A DNA stretch of 64,000 bases. Origin: Cycas panzhihuaensis (Eukaryota; Cycadophyta). A program made the position numbers and the translations under genes. Shown here piece after piece: positions 47,229 through 60,297 of this stretch. The DNA lies in assembly GCA_023213395.1 (NCBI GenBank), contig CM041465.1:171251741-171315740 (forward strand), in the 5' to 3' direction. The notes beneath the pieces are model-generated. The model was not told where the DNA came from and made no database searches. It worked only from the letters and a program-made list of their open reading frames with translations. Each line of letters begins with the position of its first letter. Within the stretch, counting starts at the first letter, position 1.

Positions 47229-49170
47229 TAAATATACCAAGATTTTTTGCTAACTTGTTAGAACTCTACAACTACTCATCCCTTCTATTTAAGTATCATA
47301 TCATATGCATAAACTTTCTTGCTCCAAAGAGTCAATTTTAAAGCATATAGCAAGCTATCATAAATCAAGTTATCGATCTTAATATTACAAGCATCTAACT
47401 TTTTAAATTATTATAGATTATGAACAATCAACAAAACTATAATTCACCAAATTTATTAACAAATAGTTTATGTATTATATCATTTCTTATTATGTTATCT
47501 ATGTCTTAAGTTTAAGCTTTTCTTAGATAGACTCCTTCACATACCATACATCATAGATTAATCAATGTCCTTTACATGAGTCCTTGTCTAGAGGCATTTT
47601 CTTGCTTCTTCCAACCTTGTGGCCCAACATTATAAGATACTTTTGGCTAATTACTAGGCTATGGCATAATTGATTATTATAATGGTATTATAGAATTGCA
47701 TCTTATATTATGTCTTTACTAAACAAAATAAGCCAATCCAAAATCCATGAGAAAATTATAATGCATCACAAATCTTCATTGTTAACAACCAACCATTGCC
47801 AAACTACTTTTTCTTATAGTCATTACTTCTTTCTAAAGTCTTTAATTGTAACTTTATAACATTATCTTAAACACTTTATGTGTAGTCTCTTATTGACATT
47901 TTACCAAATACTCAATGGACATGTGATAACTCGATGCGTTTTTCTTCACAAATAACTTATCACCCATAACGAAAATCTAGCTTGAAATAATAATTTCTTT
48001 CTTGATATGCAAAGCTCTCAGAGACCTTTAAAGTAGTGAATCCAAATAATTGAAATCATTGTATGTTAATTTTAGGTGCTATGCATACATATAATTAGGA
48101 GCCTATTAGCTAAGTATTCTCATATGGTATTAGATTTGCCTTTAACATTAATAACAAATAAGAATTCGATCAATTCCTTCACATGCAATTTTTAAACACT
48201 TATAACATTTGATATTTAAGGCTATTATAATGTCTATACTATTAGTTATACTCATGCAAAGATAATAATTATTAAAACCATTATGAAAATAGATTAAAAA
48301 AAGGACTTTAAAAAGGCAAAAAATTAAATTTTAACACAGTTTATTGAGTTTAGCTCCTTAAGATCATATGGTCATGAGCTAAATGGCAATGGGCTAGGCT
48401 CCAAATTATATCTAACATGATTAAATTAAATTAATATTTAGGAAAAATTAAAATATTTTAAAAATTCTAATCATCTCTATATTCAAAAATTTTGAACTAT
48501 TACGTGATTTCTATGATATTTTAACATTGTGAGCTATTTGAATGTGAATTTCTCTACCATTTTCTCCTCTGCATCCTACTCCATTTCTTTAAGGCTTTAT
48601 AGTAGTCATTCTATATGTTGTTCATAGTTCTTTATTTCTAATAGCTTAACTTAGGCTCTATCACAGAACAAGTATAAAGTCATCACTTTTTTCTTATGAA
48701 ATGTTAGAGAAGTGTAGGTTTACCTTTGACCTCAGAGTTTTATCAGTGTGATTGGGATCATATTAGCCTTCAACATTTATATATATATTTTATATGACTA
48801 TGCTTTTTCTTCATTTGGCATATTAGACATATCATCTTATCCTATAACTTCCATCGGGCATTATCATCTCTTTATCTCTTACTAACATAAAATAATAATT
48901 AAGCCCAAAATTTCACTTTAGTCGCCAAATTCATGGACTACTCCAATTCCTAGATAGTTGGCCCTATAACTCAGATTTGGTCTACAATTACTTATGATGT
49001 TGGCTATAATATTCCAATCACACCACAACTTGATTTCTCAACTTTTAGCTTTTAATGGAGCTTTATTGTTCTACCTTCAATGATGTCTAAATTTTCATAG
49101 GCTTCAACATTTAGTATCCAAAGCTTCTCTTTTAACTCATGGCTCTCACCACTATTAGAATTTAATTGCA
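47229..49170. other. AT-rich, retroelement-like, no coding recognised
   Basis: Its left end should be the continuation of the sequence interrupted by copia element 1. The rightmost 40 bases resemble 61020-61060 next to the family D primer site, so it includes a second family D (or related) leader. Confidence 0.4.
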
Positions 49171-49182
49171 ACTCTAATACCA

Positions 49183-49654
49183 TATTAGATTTTAGAGTAT
49201 AACATAGTGGAATATATCATGTATATATAATGATTGAATTATTATGAGGATATATATATAGAGAGAGAATAAACATGTACTAAAATATAAACATATATTA
49301 ATAAGTATTATGAGCATTCACCTCAAGAGAGATAATAGATTTATACATGCAAAACCCAATATGGGAAAAACCATAGGAGAAGGTGGAGTTCAGAGCTCCT
49401 CTTTATGATCATAGTGAATACATCTTCAAGTCATAGACCTTTCTCTTAAGTTCTGAAGTGATCTATGTACATATTTATATCAATATTTGCTTCATGAGTA
49501 GCTTATAGTTTCTATTGAGTTGTTACATCATCTAATAGCATATTTACATAGATATGTACGTATGTCACATATCTATATGATTGGTAGGATTGTGTATGTA
49601 TCCATTATTATAATATTAAACATTACATATTTGATAATATCACATATTCTAACA
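49183..49654 (-). repeat. Family D LTR, between a polypurine tract and a primer site
   Basis: 472 bp, plus strand TATTAGA (from TGTTAGA) to TCTAACA, inverted-repeat termini. Left: CTCTAATACCA (49172-49182), complement of the iMet primer site. Right: TTCCCTCTTAATGTTTAAT, complement of ATTAAACATTAAGAGGGAA. On the minus strand the order is polypurine tract, LTR, primer site, the same tandem pattern as family E and the gypsy family. Confidence 0.72.
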
Positions 49655-51544
49655 TTCCCTCTTAATGTTTAATGTCTTCAAGTCTTCATATCTTCATGTT
49701 TTCAATTTATTAGATCATGTAACATGTATAATAATTTCTATTTATATTATCACATGTAACTTATAATCATTATATCATCCATCATCTATAAATCTATCAA
49801 CTACTATGCTTGTCTCTTGCAAATATTAATCGATAAAAAATAAGGATATACCTATAAAACTTGTATGTAGTCATTTATGATCAGTAGTGACCAACTATAA
49901 ATATCTAGCTTATAAATATCAACCAATCATCATCATCATCAATATCATCAACTAATATACGAAGTGTTTTCCTCAACATCTTTATATCTTCATGTATAAA
50001 ATTACTATCAAACATCTATTAACCAATCATCATAATAATCTAAACAAATAAATTGATTACTGGGTCCATATAAAATAATAACCATATATTGAAATACATG
50101 GGTAATTAGAATTTGTCATCACTAGTTCTCTAGGTAATTATTTTAAATATATAATTCATCAAGTTTTAAAATGCTTGTTATAAGAGTAACATAATCTCAA
50201 CTCTCGTGTACGAGTTAAAACAACATAATCTATTATGTTGTATAAGAGTAGCTTATGCAACCTTTACTTACTTATTGTAAACAAGATTTCTTTATGTGCT
50301 TCTTCACTTGCATACTTCTATAGCTTTCTTTTGGCAACTATTAATCACTCATCATCAAACAACCATCCAAAACATACTAACTCTAAGAATAAACCAAATT
50401 ACTTGGCTAAGACAAGTTAGACGTAACAAGGTAACATAATCAATGTGTTTCTATGTCTCTTGTCATATATGGCCAGTCGTATTTCTCACTTACAAATACT
50501 TTCTTCTATTAGTTGGAAAACTTTAATAACTAATTATTAGTTGGATAATATTAATAACTAATTGCTATACTAATTATATAATCATATGAGATTTTTCTCC
50601 TTATCTTATAAATAGGTGGAATTCTCTTAATCAACTCCTTATCTTACCATCAATAATCAAACTACCCCTTTGTCAAATCAAGTGGTGTTATTAATCATTG
50701 AACATGTGTCCATCAATCATTAAACATTTAAAAGGTTGTTTAAACTAGGTGATATATTCATTTATTTAGTGTTGTGTACTTACACTAAACCAAATCTGTA
50801 AATTTTAAGGGGAATTTATATGTTTAACATATTAATAAAGTTTTATATTAACAACTCAATAAACATATCCCACTCTATATATATTTTAATCTGTCATGAG
50901 TCCTCAAGTATCATAAATGAGCCTTGAATTATTCACTTTTAAATAAAACTTCCTTTTCCTTCATCATAAAAAACTATATAATCATCATATTGGGAGCCTT
51001 TGAAAACATTAGAATATCTAAAAAATTTTCTTAAAAGATTTATAAAATGCATATTTTATGAGGTTTAAAAAACTTTATCTTTTAATATCTCTATTATCTA
51101 CTATCTAAAATATGTTGTGTGACCACTCATTTTGAATGTCTCAAAGTCTTATTTTCAATATAACTAATGATGTCTGATTTTGATATTCTAGTGAAAAGTT
51201 ATGGTAAAAAATACACCACTATGTCTCAAAATTTATATAATCCTTAAGAAAATCGAATTTCAATTTTTAAAATAAATTCAATTCAATTTACAATTTTAAA
51301 ATTTATAGGAAAGATTAAATTTAATTTATTTAGATTTGAAGTTTGCCTCTTTCGTGAATAAGTCCTTACTCATATAACTCCTCTATATGACCACCTATTA
51401 ACTCACTAAGGGGTTGCAAACTTTAAAAAATTATAAAAAATAATTAAATCTAAAAATTTATATATAATTCTTTTTATGCTTTAAAAAGGAATTAGTGCAA
51501 AAACTTTGTCTACATTGATCGATCTATATGAATGGTTGGAAGCA
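49655..51544 (-). other. Family D 3' untranslated region
   Basis: About 1.9 kb between the Hsp70-like stop and the LTR. AT-rich, with blocks shared with 13559-14377. No coding recognised. Confidence 0.5.
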
Positions 51545-51826
51545 TCATCTCCCTGAATCTTTATTAGATCTCTTTCTTAACTCAAACTCCTTGACCTTTG
51601 TCAGATGGTTATGATCCAACTTGTTGATTGTACTATCCATGGCCTTCTCAATCTTCTCTTTATCCACTAGATCTAACTTTCTAACGATCTTCTTATCTTA
51701 GGTAGTGTTGCTCATATTATAGGCATAATTCTTAAGTGAATTCTTAGCATCGACATTCTTCTTAACCAATTTGTGCCCAGGCTTATACCTCTCAATGTCC
51801 TGTATTATCTGGTTTTCTCCATTCAT
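51545..51826 (-). pseudogene. Hsp70 C-terminal lid fragment inside family D
   Basis: On the minus strand, 94 codons ending in TGA at 51545-51547 read 'IERYKPGHKLVKKNVDAKN', 'LKNYAYNMSNTT', one stop, 'DKKIVRKLDLVDKEKIEKA', 'INKLDHNHLTKVKEFE'. This follows the lid helices of cytosolic Hsp70 (E-A-E-K-Y-K, V-x-A-K-N-x-L-E-N-Y-A-Y-N-M, D-K-x-K-I-E, W-L-D-x-N-Q-L, E-F-E), the helical bundle that closes over bound peptide. The ATPase and peptide-binding beta domains and the E-E-V-D tail are absent. The W of W-L-D is K. The frame continues upstream without shift to about 52430 into unrecognised sequence with a few stops. Family identity is good; origin as captured host sequence is inference. Confidence 0.75.
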
Positions 51827-52430
51827 ATTTTTCATATAAATTTCTAGTATGTTTTCTATAACTATTTTGGCAGATTCTTCATTGGCGTGGGTGTGGGTGA
51901 CCCCTATTGGACCATTATTTCTTCATCTTCATTTAGCATTTAATTTGTTTAATTGCTTAGGAAATCCTCTGGATTCATTCATAGTGGGGGCACTAGTATG
52001 TTTCATGCTTATTCTGCACTTCTACTACATGGGTATTATATTAGCCAAAAGGACTGTCACTTGTTGTGAAATAAAATCATAAGATAAATAACTTGTTTCT
52101 TTCTCTTCATGCATGATTCATATCATATCCATGGTAGTTTGTATATATTTCCATAGAGGTGGCCTTCTCAACTGGTTGTTATTTTCTATTACTTGTCTAT
52201 GATTTATGTTTGATGGAAGGTTATTTTACATGGACACGAATAAATTTACTAGATCAACACATAATTGATGGGTGAAGACCTTAATAATATAACAATTATA
52301 AACTATAGATATTCCATGGCTATAGACTAGTTTTAATTGTGTAAGGATGGTTGATTAGATATAAATAAAAAACATAGTAGGGTTTACAACTTCGTATGAA
52401 CATATCATACCATGAACAATAGATGGTAAA
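51827..52430 (-). pseudogene. Unrecognised reading frame upstream of and in frame with the Hsp70 fragment
   Basis: About 200 codons with around seven stops, most at likely glutamine or tryptophan positions, more open than chance for such AT-rich DNA. Readable pieces include 'SIVHGMICSYEVVNPTMFF', 'THQLCVDLVNLFVSM', 'NINHRQVIENNNQLRRPPL' and 'DFISQQVTVLLANIIPM'. I recognise no family. It could be a decayed gag-like protein. Confidence 0.4.
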
Positions 52431-52722
52431 TAAATCTCTTCAAATGCATGGGGTTGTTTATGGCCTTATATTTTTATTTTAAATGTTATAATAAAATCAT
52501 AGCATTTATTCAACTGCTACAGTATGCCCTTAAATAATAACACCATCATAATATAACCATTCAAGTATTAAAACCCTTATAATTTACCCTTATGTATGTG
52601 ATTTTCATCACTTGCCTACATAACTAAATTAAATGCACACACCATCTAATCAATGTGCTACATACTTTCTTACTTCACATTATTATACCACATACCTTTT
52701 TATAGTTAAATATGCCACAAAT

Positions 52723-53033
52723 TGAAGGAAAGATGGATCTAGGGAATAAATCACTCATATGCATACAATAGAAATGGAGAATGAAAAGGAGATGAAACAA
52801 GATATGAGAGTAAGCTTGGAGATGAGAATGAATAATGACTCCCTCCTTGAGATTTCATCTTTTATTATTAAGGGTGAGTATTAGGGTTAGGATTTTCTTG
52901 CTTAATGACATGAATCTGAAATTACATCTAAATGCACATAAAGTGCATTTCATTAAGAGACAAATACTAATAATATATCCTAAGGTTACATAATTAATCT
53001 ACACAAATGACCTTAATACATTAACCTCTTTTA
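52723..53033 (-). repeat. Copia element 2, 3' LTR
   Basis: 311 bp; plus strand TGAAGGAAAG to CCTCTTTTA. ACTCCTACCTTAA beyond it is the complement of the polypurine tract. Confidence 0.92.
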
Positions 53034-53351
53034 ACTCCTACCTTAATAGTGGAAGTTCATTTTAAGAAAATCTATTTTATGAGGTCTTTATTTGAGCCTC
53101 ATTATTACATTGATATTCTAATTGACACTTTTATGGGAAAACCCTCATGGGGAATAAAAACCCACGACTTTTCTAAGATATATAGCCCTTTTTATAAATT
53201 AAAATGGCTAAGGTGGCTCTTTGATATAGCCTGATATCTAAGCATCTTAAATATGCAGCTTAATCTAGTAAGTCTTCATATACCATTTAGTCATTCCCTA
53301 TGCCCTTTTTAGGTTTTCATAGGTTTTGATTTTCTAAAACTAGTACAACCC

Positions 53352-53448
53352 TTATCCTTCCATGCCCACATGGGGTTTTCATAAATAGGATAGAGCAGAG
53401 ACTTACTCTTATTCTTCCATGCCTACAAGGGGTTTTCATGAAAAGAAT
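53352..53448 (-). repeat. Tandem repeats in copia element 2 3' region
   Basis: Two copies of the unit containing CCATGCC(C/T)ACA(T/A)GGGGTTTTCAT on the plus strand, counterpart of 46511-46645. Confidence 0.78.
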
Positions 53449-53520
53449 AGAGTATGATGATCCTATTGTTATATTCTTTGATCAGTCGAAGATGGAGGCC
53501 CTAAGGCTGAACTGCCTTCA

Positions 53521-56500
53521 AAATTATTCAAACTTCAGCTTTTTCACATGTTTGGTGAAGATATCGGCTACTTGATCTATTGTGGGGTAGTATTCTAGTT
53601 GAATTTTACCATCATGAATAAGTTCTCTAATCCTATGGACTTTTGTACTTATATGTTTGGTACGATCATGAAATACAAAATTGTTTGCCATACAGATTGT
53701 TGATTGATTATCCACATAAAGACTTATAGGACTTGTTTGGGTGATATTCAATGTTTCCAATAATTTTCTAAGCCATATCACCTCCTTATTAGTCTCAAAA
53801 GCAGTAATGTATTTAGCTTCAATAGTTGAATCTACAACTATCTTCTATCGTCTAGATCTCTATGATATTGGTGTTATTCCAAGAAACATTACATACCCAG
53901 ATGTAGATCTTCGTATATCTTTATCTCCCGCAAAGTCTAAGTTCGTGTATGCAGAAAGCTTGAAGTCTAAATTAGGTTCATACAATAGACCATATTTACT
54001 GGTCATCTTAAGGTATATTAACACTCACACTGTTGCCTTCCAATGATTCTGCTTAGGATTTGTCATGTAACGAGTAAGAATGTTGTTAGAGTGTGCAATA
54101 TCTAGTCTTGTATTAGTAGTGTAGATGAGACTACCTACAAGTTTTCTATAGAGTATTGCATCTGACTCCTTAGTGTCACCGTCAGTTGAGAGTTTGGTAT
54201 TAGAGTCCATAGGTAAAACCATTGGTTGAGTATCTTCTAAATGAAATTTGGTTACAAGATCGTTGATGTATTTTTCTTGGGAGAGAATTTTTTTTTCATT
54301 CTTTTGTATTACTTTAATTCACAAGTAATATTTCGTCAAGACGAGGTCAGATAATTCAAACGTTTTGCCAAGGTCCTTTTTCAACTGGCTTATTACCTAT
54401 TCACTATTACTCGTTACTAGAATGTCATCCACAAAGAGTATGGAATAAGTGACTTTATCCTTATAGTGCTTGATGAACAATGTTACATCAATATCTTGGT
54501 AGTCACAAACCTCGTATCTAAGTTGCCTATTTCTTTTAGACAACTTGGAAAACCAAGTACGAGGGGCTTATTTAAAGCCGTACAAGTATTTTGAGCCTAC
54601 AAACCTTATGCTCTTGACCCTTGATCTTATATCCTTCTGACTGAGCCATATAAACTTCTTTTTCAAGATCTCCATTAAGAAATGCGGTCTTAATATCAAG
54701 TTGGTGGATTTTCCAACCTTGGTGAGCAGCCAAGGCCATAAGAGTTCTAATTGTAGGCCACTTGGTTGTAGGTACAAAGACTTTAGTGTAGTAGATGCCT
54801 TCCCTTTGTGTAAATCTTTTACCTACCAACCTTGCCTTGTATTTTTCAAGGGTGCCATATGATCTATATTTATTTTTTAACACCTATTTATTTTGAACTA
54901 CTTTTCTGCTAAGTGGTAGATCAATGAGCTCCCATTTACCGTTCTTGATAAGAGATTGGTACTCTTCGTTCATGGCATTTCTGCAATCTGTATGCTTTAC
55001 AACTTCTTGGTATGTTAGGGGCTCTTCATTAAGAGTAAGTTGCAGTTCTATCAGTTCAAGGTTAGTATATAATGATTCCTGTATCCTTGCTCTATGGGCA
55101 TTTCGAGCGTCAGTTTTACCCATCTCATCTGGTCGTGTGTCCTTATTGAGCTAGCGGGCTTCTTGAGATCCTCGAGTTGGGAATGAGGTCCTTATTTCCT
55201 CAATTTCTTAGTTCTCATCTTGTTCATTGAAATGATCATTTTGTAAGGAGGATGTTGATGCACTTGAGGAAGATAGTCCTTCTACCACTATTTTGCCTTT
55301 GTCAACTGAAGGCGGAGAGGATGGTTCTTCTATAATAGCTTTGCCTTTGTCAACTCTGTTATCTTCAAAAGATGGTGCTAGATGTGCACTCATTAGTACA
55401 TAGTTATAACTTGTATCCTATGAGGCTCTATTGTCAGCTTCCAATATTTGGAGTAATTTATGTCTATCCCCCTCACCAAATTTTAGAATCTGAACATCAT
55501 ACTTGATAACATGATTATAATGGTGTAAGGGTACTTTGGGATCTAGTTTAAGTAATTGATCCTTTGTCAACGCAAAAATGACATCTCTGGTAACGATGAT
55601 TTTTTATTGTGAAGGTATAAAGACCTTATACCCTTTCTTATCCATAGGGTATCCAACAAAGATACCTTTAAGTGCCCTTGGCTGGAGTTTATTTTGATCT
55701 ACATCCAGAATGTAGGCATAGCATGTAGAGCCAAAAAATTTGAAGTAGTGAATAATGGGGGCTTGTTCTGACCACTTTTCATTAGGTGTTTGTCCTTCCT
55801 TTGATGGACTAATAACATTGATACAATAAACAACTGTCTAGATTGCTTTAGCTCATATGTAGGTAGGTACATTTTTATATACCAACATAGCCCAAGCCAT
55901 GTTCATGATTGTCCTATTCATGTACTTAGCAACTCCATTTTATTGTGGGGTATTGTGGTTTGATGCTTGATGCCATTGTCTTGAAGATAGCTTTCAAACT
56001 CATGTGAGATATATTCACCACCATTATCAGTTCGAAGATATTTGAGTTGATAACCTGACTCTTTTTCAGTACATGTTTTGAATTCTTTGAATACACAGAA
56101 GGCTTCATCTTTCTTGTGTAGAAAAGATACCCATACTTTTCTAGTGAAATTATCAATGAAAGAGATGTAATATAATTTACTCTTCAGTGAAGGAATGGGC
56201 ATTGGTTTTCATAAATCAGAGTGTACCAATTGTAATGGATGGCTCGATTTACACTAACTTTTGGGAAATAGTTATCGATGAGATTTAGTAATGATACAAG
56301 CTTCATATTTAAACATGAGCATGTAGCTTTAGTGGGCATAGCTTGTAGCTTCATATCTAAGTCTATCAATGTGAATATGGCTTGTGCGAGCATGTCAAAG
56401 AGCTTCTGGTAACAATGTTGGGTGGGTCAAGATGGAATTAAATGCAAATTCTTCATCAGCATAAGGGCTTTGGGCACAATGGGCTTCAGAATATGGAGAT

Positions 56501-58030
56501 TCATTTAGTCAAAAGAGTTTCCCAAAGAGATATCTAGTCAAGACGACTTGATTAGTTAGAGGCTGAATGACTTAGAGAGTTTGGTCATTTGTGGTTATAC
56601 TCAGATCAAATCCACAGGAGATAAGTGTAGATAAGGAGAGTAGGTTTTGTTTGAGATTTGGTATATATAAGACATCAAGCAATGTAAAATCTTTTAAGCC
56701 TGGGAGTTTTAGGCAAATGTTACCAATTCCTTCAATAGGTTGTTATGATTTATCAACCATGTGAACAACTCCTTAAATATTTGAGTCAAATGTTTGATAT
56801 AGACTGTGATTGCATATCATATGTTGAGTTGCTCTTATATCTATGATCCATTTTCCTTCGATTGAAGCCATACTATTTACAATTCCAATAGGGCTTGACA
56901 TTGGTGAAGGGAATTCACAAGTGATATATCTACATCAAGCTTCAAAGTATCTCTTTGGTTGGTCAATGGAATTTGATGCTGAAGATCCCTCAATTCTTTA
57001 AAAGTATACTTGTGCAAAACCTGTACCACTAAAGGATTCTTCATAAGTTTCTTCAACATTATGAGTTCCATGTTTTAGTTGGAACTTGGACAACTTGTAA
57101 GTGGCAGTTCTGTAGTCTTTTGCTAAGTTTCCTTTACAGTTACACTAATCACACATAATAGTTTGATTACCAATCCCTGAAAAAGTACTGGTTTGGCTTG
57201 ACTATCTTACTCTTTATTGAGGTGGCCCTTGGCCTTGAGACTGTCGAGGCTATGAATGAGGGTTTAGTTGATCTTGTTGATGATTTCCCATGTTTCTTCC
57301 TCTTCCTCTTACTTAATTGTTTCCTCTACCATGAGAGGGACCTTGATATTTTGTATAATAAACTTCTTCTTTTACTTGAAAGGCTACATCTAGAAGAGGG
57401 TCAGAAGCTACAAAATTCGTATCAAAGGTCTTGTTAAATTTTATAAACTTATCAGCAAGTGCTTCGAAGTTGAGTGTCTTCAATGTTTCACTAGATTGAA
57501 GACTTCCAAGCAAGTTTTTATAATCAGGGACATATAGACATGATTGGATCAAGAATGTCTAAGTGATACATTGGGTCTTAAAATCTTTATTAATTGATCA
57601 TTTTATTAGTCGAAGGAGATTTATTGACTCATGAGCTTGTCCCTTCTACATTTTTAATTTGTTTATTTTCAGAATAAGATGAATAAATTCTAAATCTGAC
57701 TTAGCATCAAAATTCTTCTTGAGAATTTCAAGTACTTTCCAGGTTGCATCATGTTACACTTCATTAATCAAGTTGTGCAAGGAGTGATCTATAATCAATA
57801 GAATTCCTACACGAATCTTTTTATCATCTATCTCCCATTGTAGTTTGGTTACAACATCTGTAGGAGCTGTTGGTGCAGATCCACTAGAAGTAGGTGTTGT
57901 AGTTATTATTAGTATGCTAGGTGTAGGCTATAAGTGGGCTCTCTAAAGGCCTTCATACTTTGCAGTACTTTTAACTCTAGTGTACTATAGATCCCAATTT
58001 CCTTTATCTTTCAATATACAGTTAACATTC
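53521..58030 (-). pseudogene. gag-pol: Copia element 2 gag-pol polyprotein
   Basis: Minus strand, gag at the high-coordinate end (about 58030 to 57100): 'VPDYKNLLGSLQSSETL', then a knuckle at about 57108-57155 with Tyr at the final Cys (codon 57112-57114), as in element 1, plus an additional His loss. Protease core D-I-R-A-T-Q-H near 56835 (glycine to Arg). Integrase 'SFIDNFTRKVWVSFLHKKDE' at about 56100-56165 and 'RTDNGGEYISHEFESYL' near 56000; the region after 'TTIPHNKMELL' is frameshifted before the catalytic Glu. RT: 'MNEEYQSLIKNGKWELIDL', 'YKARLVGKRFTQREG', 'TAFLNGDLEKEVYMA', 'LFVDDI' near 54420-54440. RNase H: 'IWLRKLLETLNITQTSP', 'TKHISTKVHRIRELIHDG', 'QVADIFTKHVKKL' ending at 53524. 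Many stops. Confidence 0.92.
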
Positions 58031-59972
58031 TTCTTGAATTGGGATGACATGGTGATGATGAAGAAGTAGAAGAGATGATAGAAGTATGTGCCACTTACAT
58101 TTATGGCTAGTACACTTGGCATAGCAGGGACGTAAAAATAAATACTATGACGAGAAGCAAGCAATGATTAAGTATTTTTTAACAACAATGAGTATAAGCA
58201 ATGATACAAGAATATGACCTAATATAGAGTTGACAAATAGTGGTGATGTGTCATGCCACTAACCTCTAACTTATGTCCAAATGTAAGTGAGATTTTGATG
58301 CTTAAGGCTTCTAGTATATGATTAGGGCCTTCACTTGCGATATCTACACCTGCACTTGATGATGAAATCCAAGTCACAGTAGAGCCCGGGTACTCCTAGT
58401 CCTCACCTAGTTTACTAATAAGCAACTATATACCTCCTCCAAAGAGTCAAATAGTATATACGTATCCCACGACTATGATGGATATTAGACCAGATTAATT
58501 TTAATTTTGCATTAAGGTTTCAATTTTCCTAGGTAGTTATTAGGATTATCCTTGATTAGAGGTCGTAGGTATGGCTAACCTATCCCTCCACCACTATTTC
58601 GGTTAAGATCAGATCCACTATAAAACTCACACCTCCCTTAGGGCATAGACTTCGACCAATCATGGTCTATTTCAACCAAGTCGAGTGTGTGCACTAGTCA
58701 AGAACTGGCGGTATAGATCGTATATATGAGATTCCTTTTAAGAATAATGTAATATGTTTCTGAATAACTGAATAACTAAAATGCAAAGTTGCCAAATGTG
58801 ATTGCTTTATTGTTGCTGCTGCTTTTGTGATGCTTTATGCTATGTATGCAAATAGAAAAAATATGCTAGATTTAGCAGGGGAACCAGATGTTGCTTCTAA
58901 TCCAAGGTTTCCCTTGCTTTAGTACAATATTTCCAAATATGTTTTTAGAAATTTTAATACAAAATCCACAATGGGCTAAAAAAAAAAGTAGATCAACTTG
59001 CCGCTAAAATATTAATTTTTCTAAACCTAGATGCATGTTATTTTTCCCTATTTTGTGATTTTTTTACAGAATTTATAAATAGTGATAAATGGGCATTTTT
59101 TTCTAAAAATTACAAATATGAATGCGTAAAAGATGAAATATAAATTTATGGTAGAAGGAAAAAGTATTCATAACATTATTTCTGATAGAGTGATGAAGTC
59201 AGATTTTTGAAAAGGCATAAAAAAAAAAATTCTGCCCCAAAAAAACACAAAAGTATAATCCTACCAGATCTACTATCTTAAAATCTAAACTTCAATATGT
59301 CAAAACTTATGTTTTGACACATACATCAACTTTTCCTTCTACACCATCTCCAAAATTAGCTAAACAATTACCCAAAATGCCCTCGCAATGTCCTTTATAG
59401 GGTTGAATAAGAAAATTCAGCATCCGTGAGAAATCTGCATAGATCTCACTAACCAGTGGATGAAATTTAATAAGATTTATCTTAAAATGATTCTAAGACA
59501 TAAATCTACTAGATCCATAAATAAAACTTTTAGATTTTTAGCTTATAATTAAAGGATTTCATTGGAAAAAGTGCCTTAAGTCACTTATCCATAAAATTTA
59601 CCCTTTTATCTTAACTAAAAATCATTGTTTTAGGCTGAATCTAAAGCTACTCCAGAAGATAAAATGATCCTCTAGTCAAGGCAACCTTGCATGCCAAATT
59701 TCATAAAAATCTGATATGGTCAAAATTTTCATGAAATTTTAGACCTTTAATGCTTTTGGGACTGTTCTGGTAGTTGAACAGCTTCAAAAACCTATTTTCT
59801 TCACTTCTAAATTTTTTCACATATATAGAAAACAACAACATATAAAGTACTATAATTTTAAGCTCTTAAAATATTAAAAATAATGAATGCACTCTCAATA
59901 CTTTACATTGAAGGTGAAGGAGAGGCAAAATGACTCCATGCAAGTGGAATGAAGTGAATAGATCCCCTTCTA
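58031..59972 (-). other. Copia element 2 leader, about 1.9 kb
   Basis: Aligns with the element 1 leader over most of its length, including the stretch with the hairpin (near 58655-58680, one arm changed). No long frame. Confidence 0.62.
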
Positions 59973-59984
59973 GCTCTGATACCA
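59973..59984 (-). other. Copia element 2 primer binding site
   Basis: Plus strand GCTCTGATACCA, reverse complement of TGGTATCAGAGC; unmutated iMet site, two bases from the LTR. Confidence 0.9.
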
Positions 59985-59986
59985 TA

Positions 59987-60297
59987 TGAAGGAAGGATGG
60001 ACTTAGGAAATAAATCACTCACATGTACACAATAACAATGGAAAATAAAAAAGAGATGAAACAAGATATGAGAGCAAGCTTAGAGGTGAGAATGAATAAT
60101 GACTTCCTCCTTGAGAGTTCGTCTTTTATTATTGAGGGTGAGTATTAGGATTAGGATTTTCCCACCTAATGACATAAACTCAAAACTATATCTAAATGCA
60201 CATAAAGTGCATTTCATTAAGAAACTAATGCTAATAATATATCCTAAGGTCACATACTTAATCTATACAAATGACCTTGATACATTAACCTCTTTCA
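59987..60297 (-). repeat. Copia element 2, 5' LTR
   Basis: 311 bp; plus strand TGAAGGAAGG to CCTCTTTCA. Confidence 0.93.

Larger units (their letters stand above)
52723..60297 (-). mobile_element. Full-length Ty1/copia retrotransposon, element 2
   Basis: About 7.57 kb, minus-strand sister of element 1. LTRs 59987-60297 (5') and 52723-53033 (3'), primer site 59973-59984. Flanks CAAAT (52718-52722) and CAAAC (60298-60302) give a target duplication with one transition. LTRs differ at roughly 39 of 311 positions by hand count, so it appears older than element 1. It is nested in family D. All domains are present but broken. Confidence 0.93.

Noticed and set aside
51545-51826. A working Hsp70 gene
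   Set aside because: Only the lid helices remain, with an internal stop and no ATPase domain anywhere nearby.
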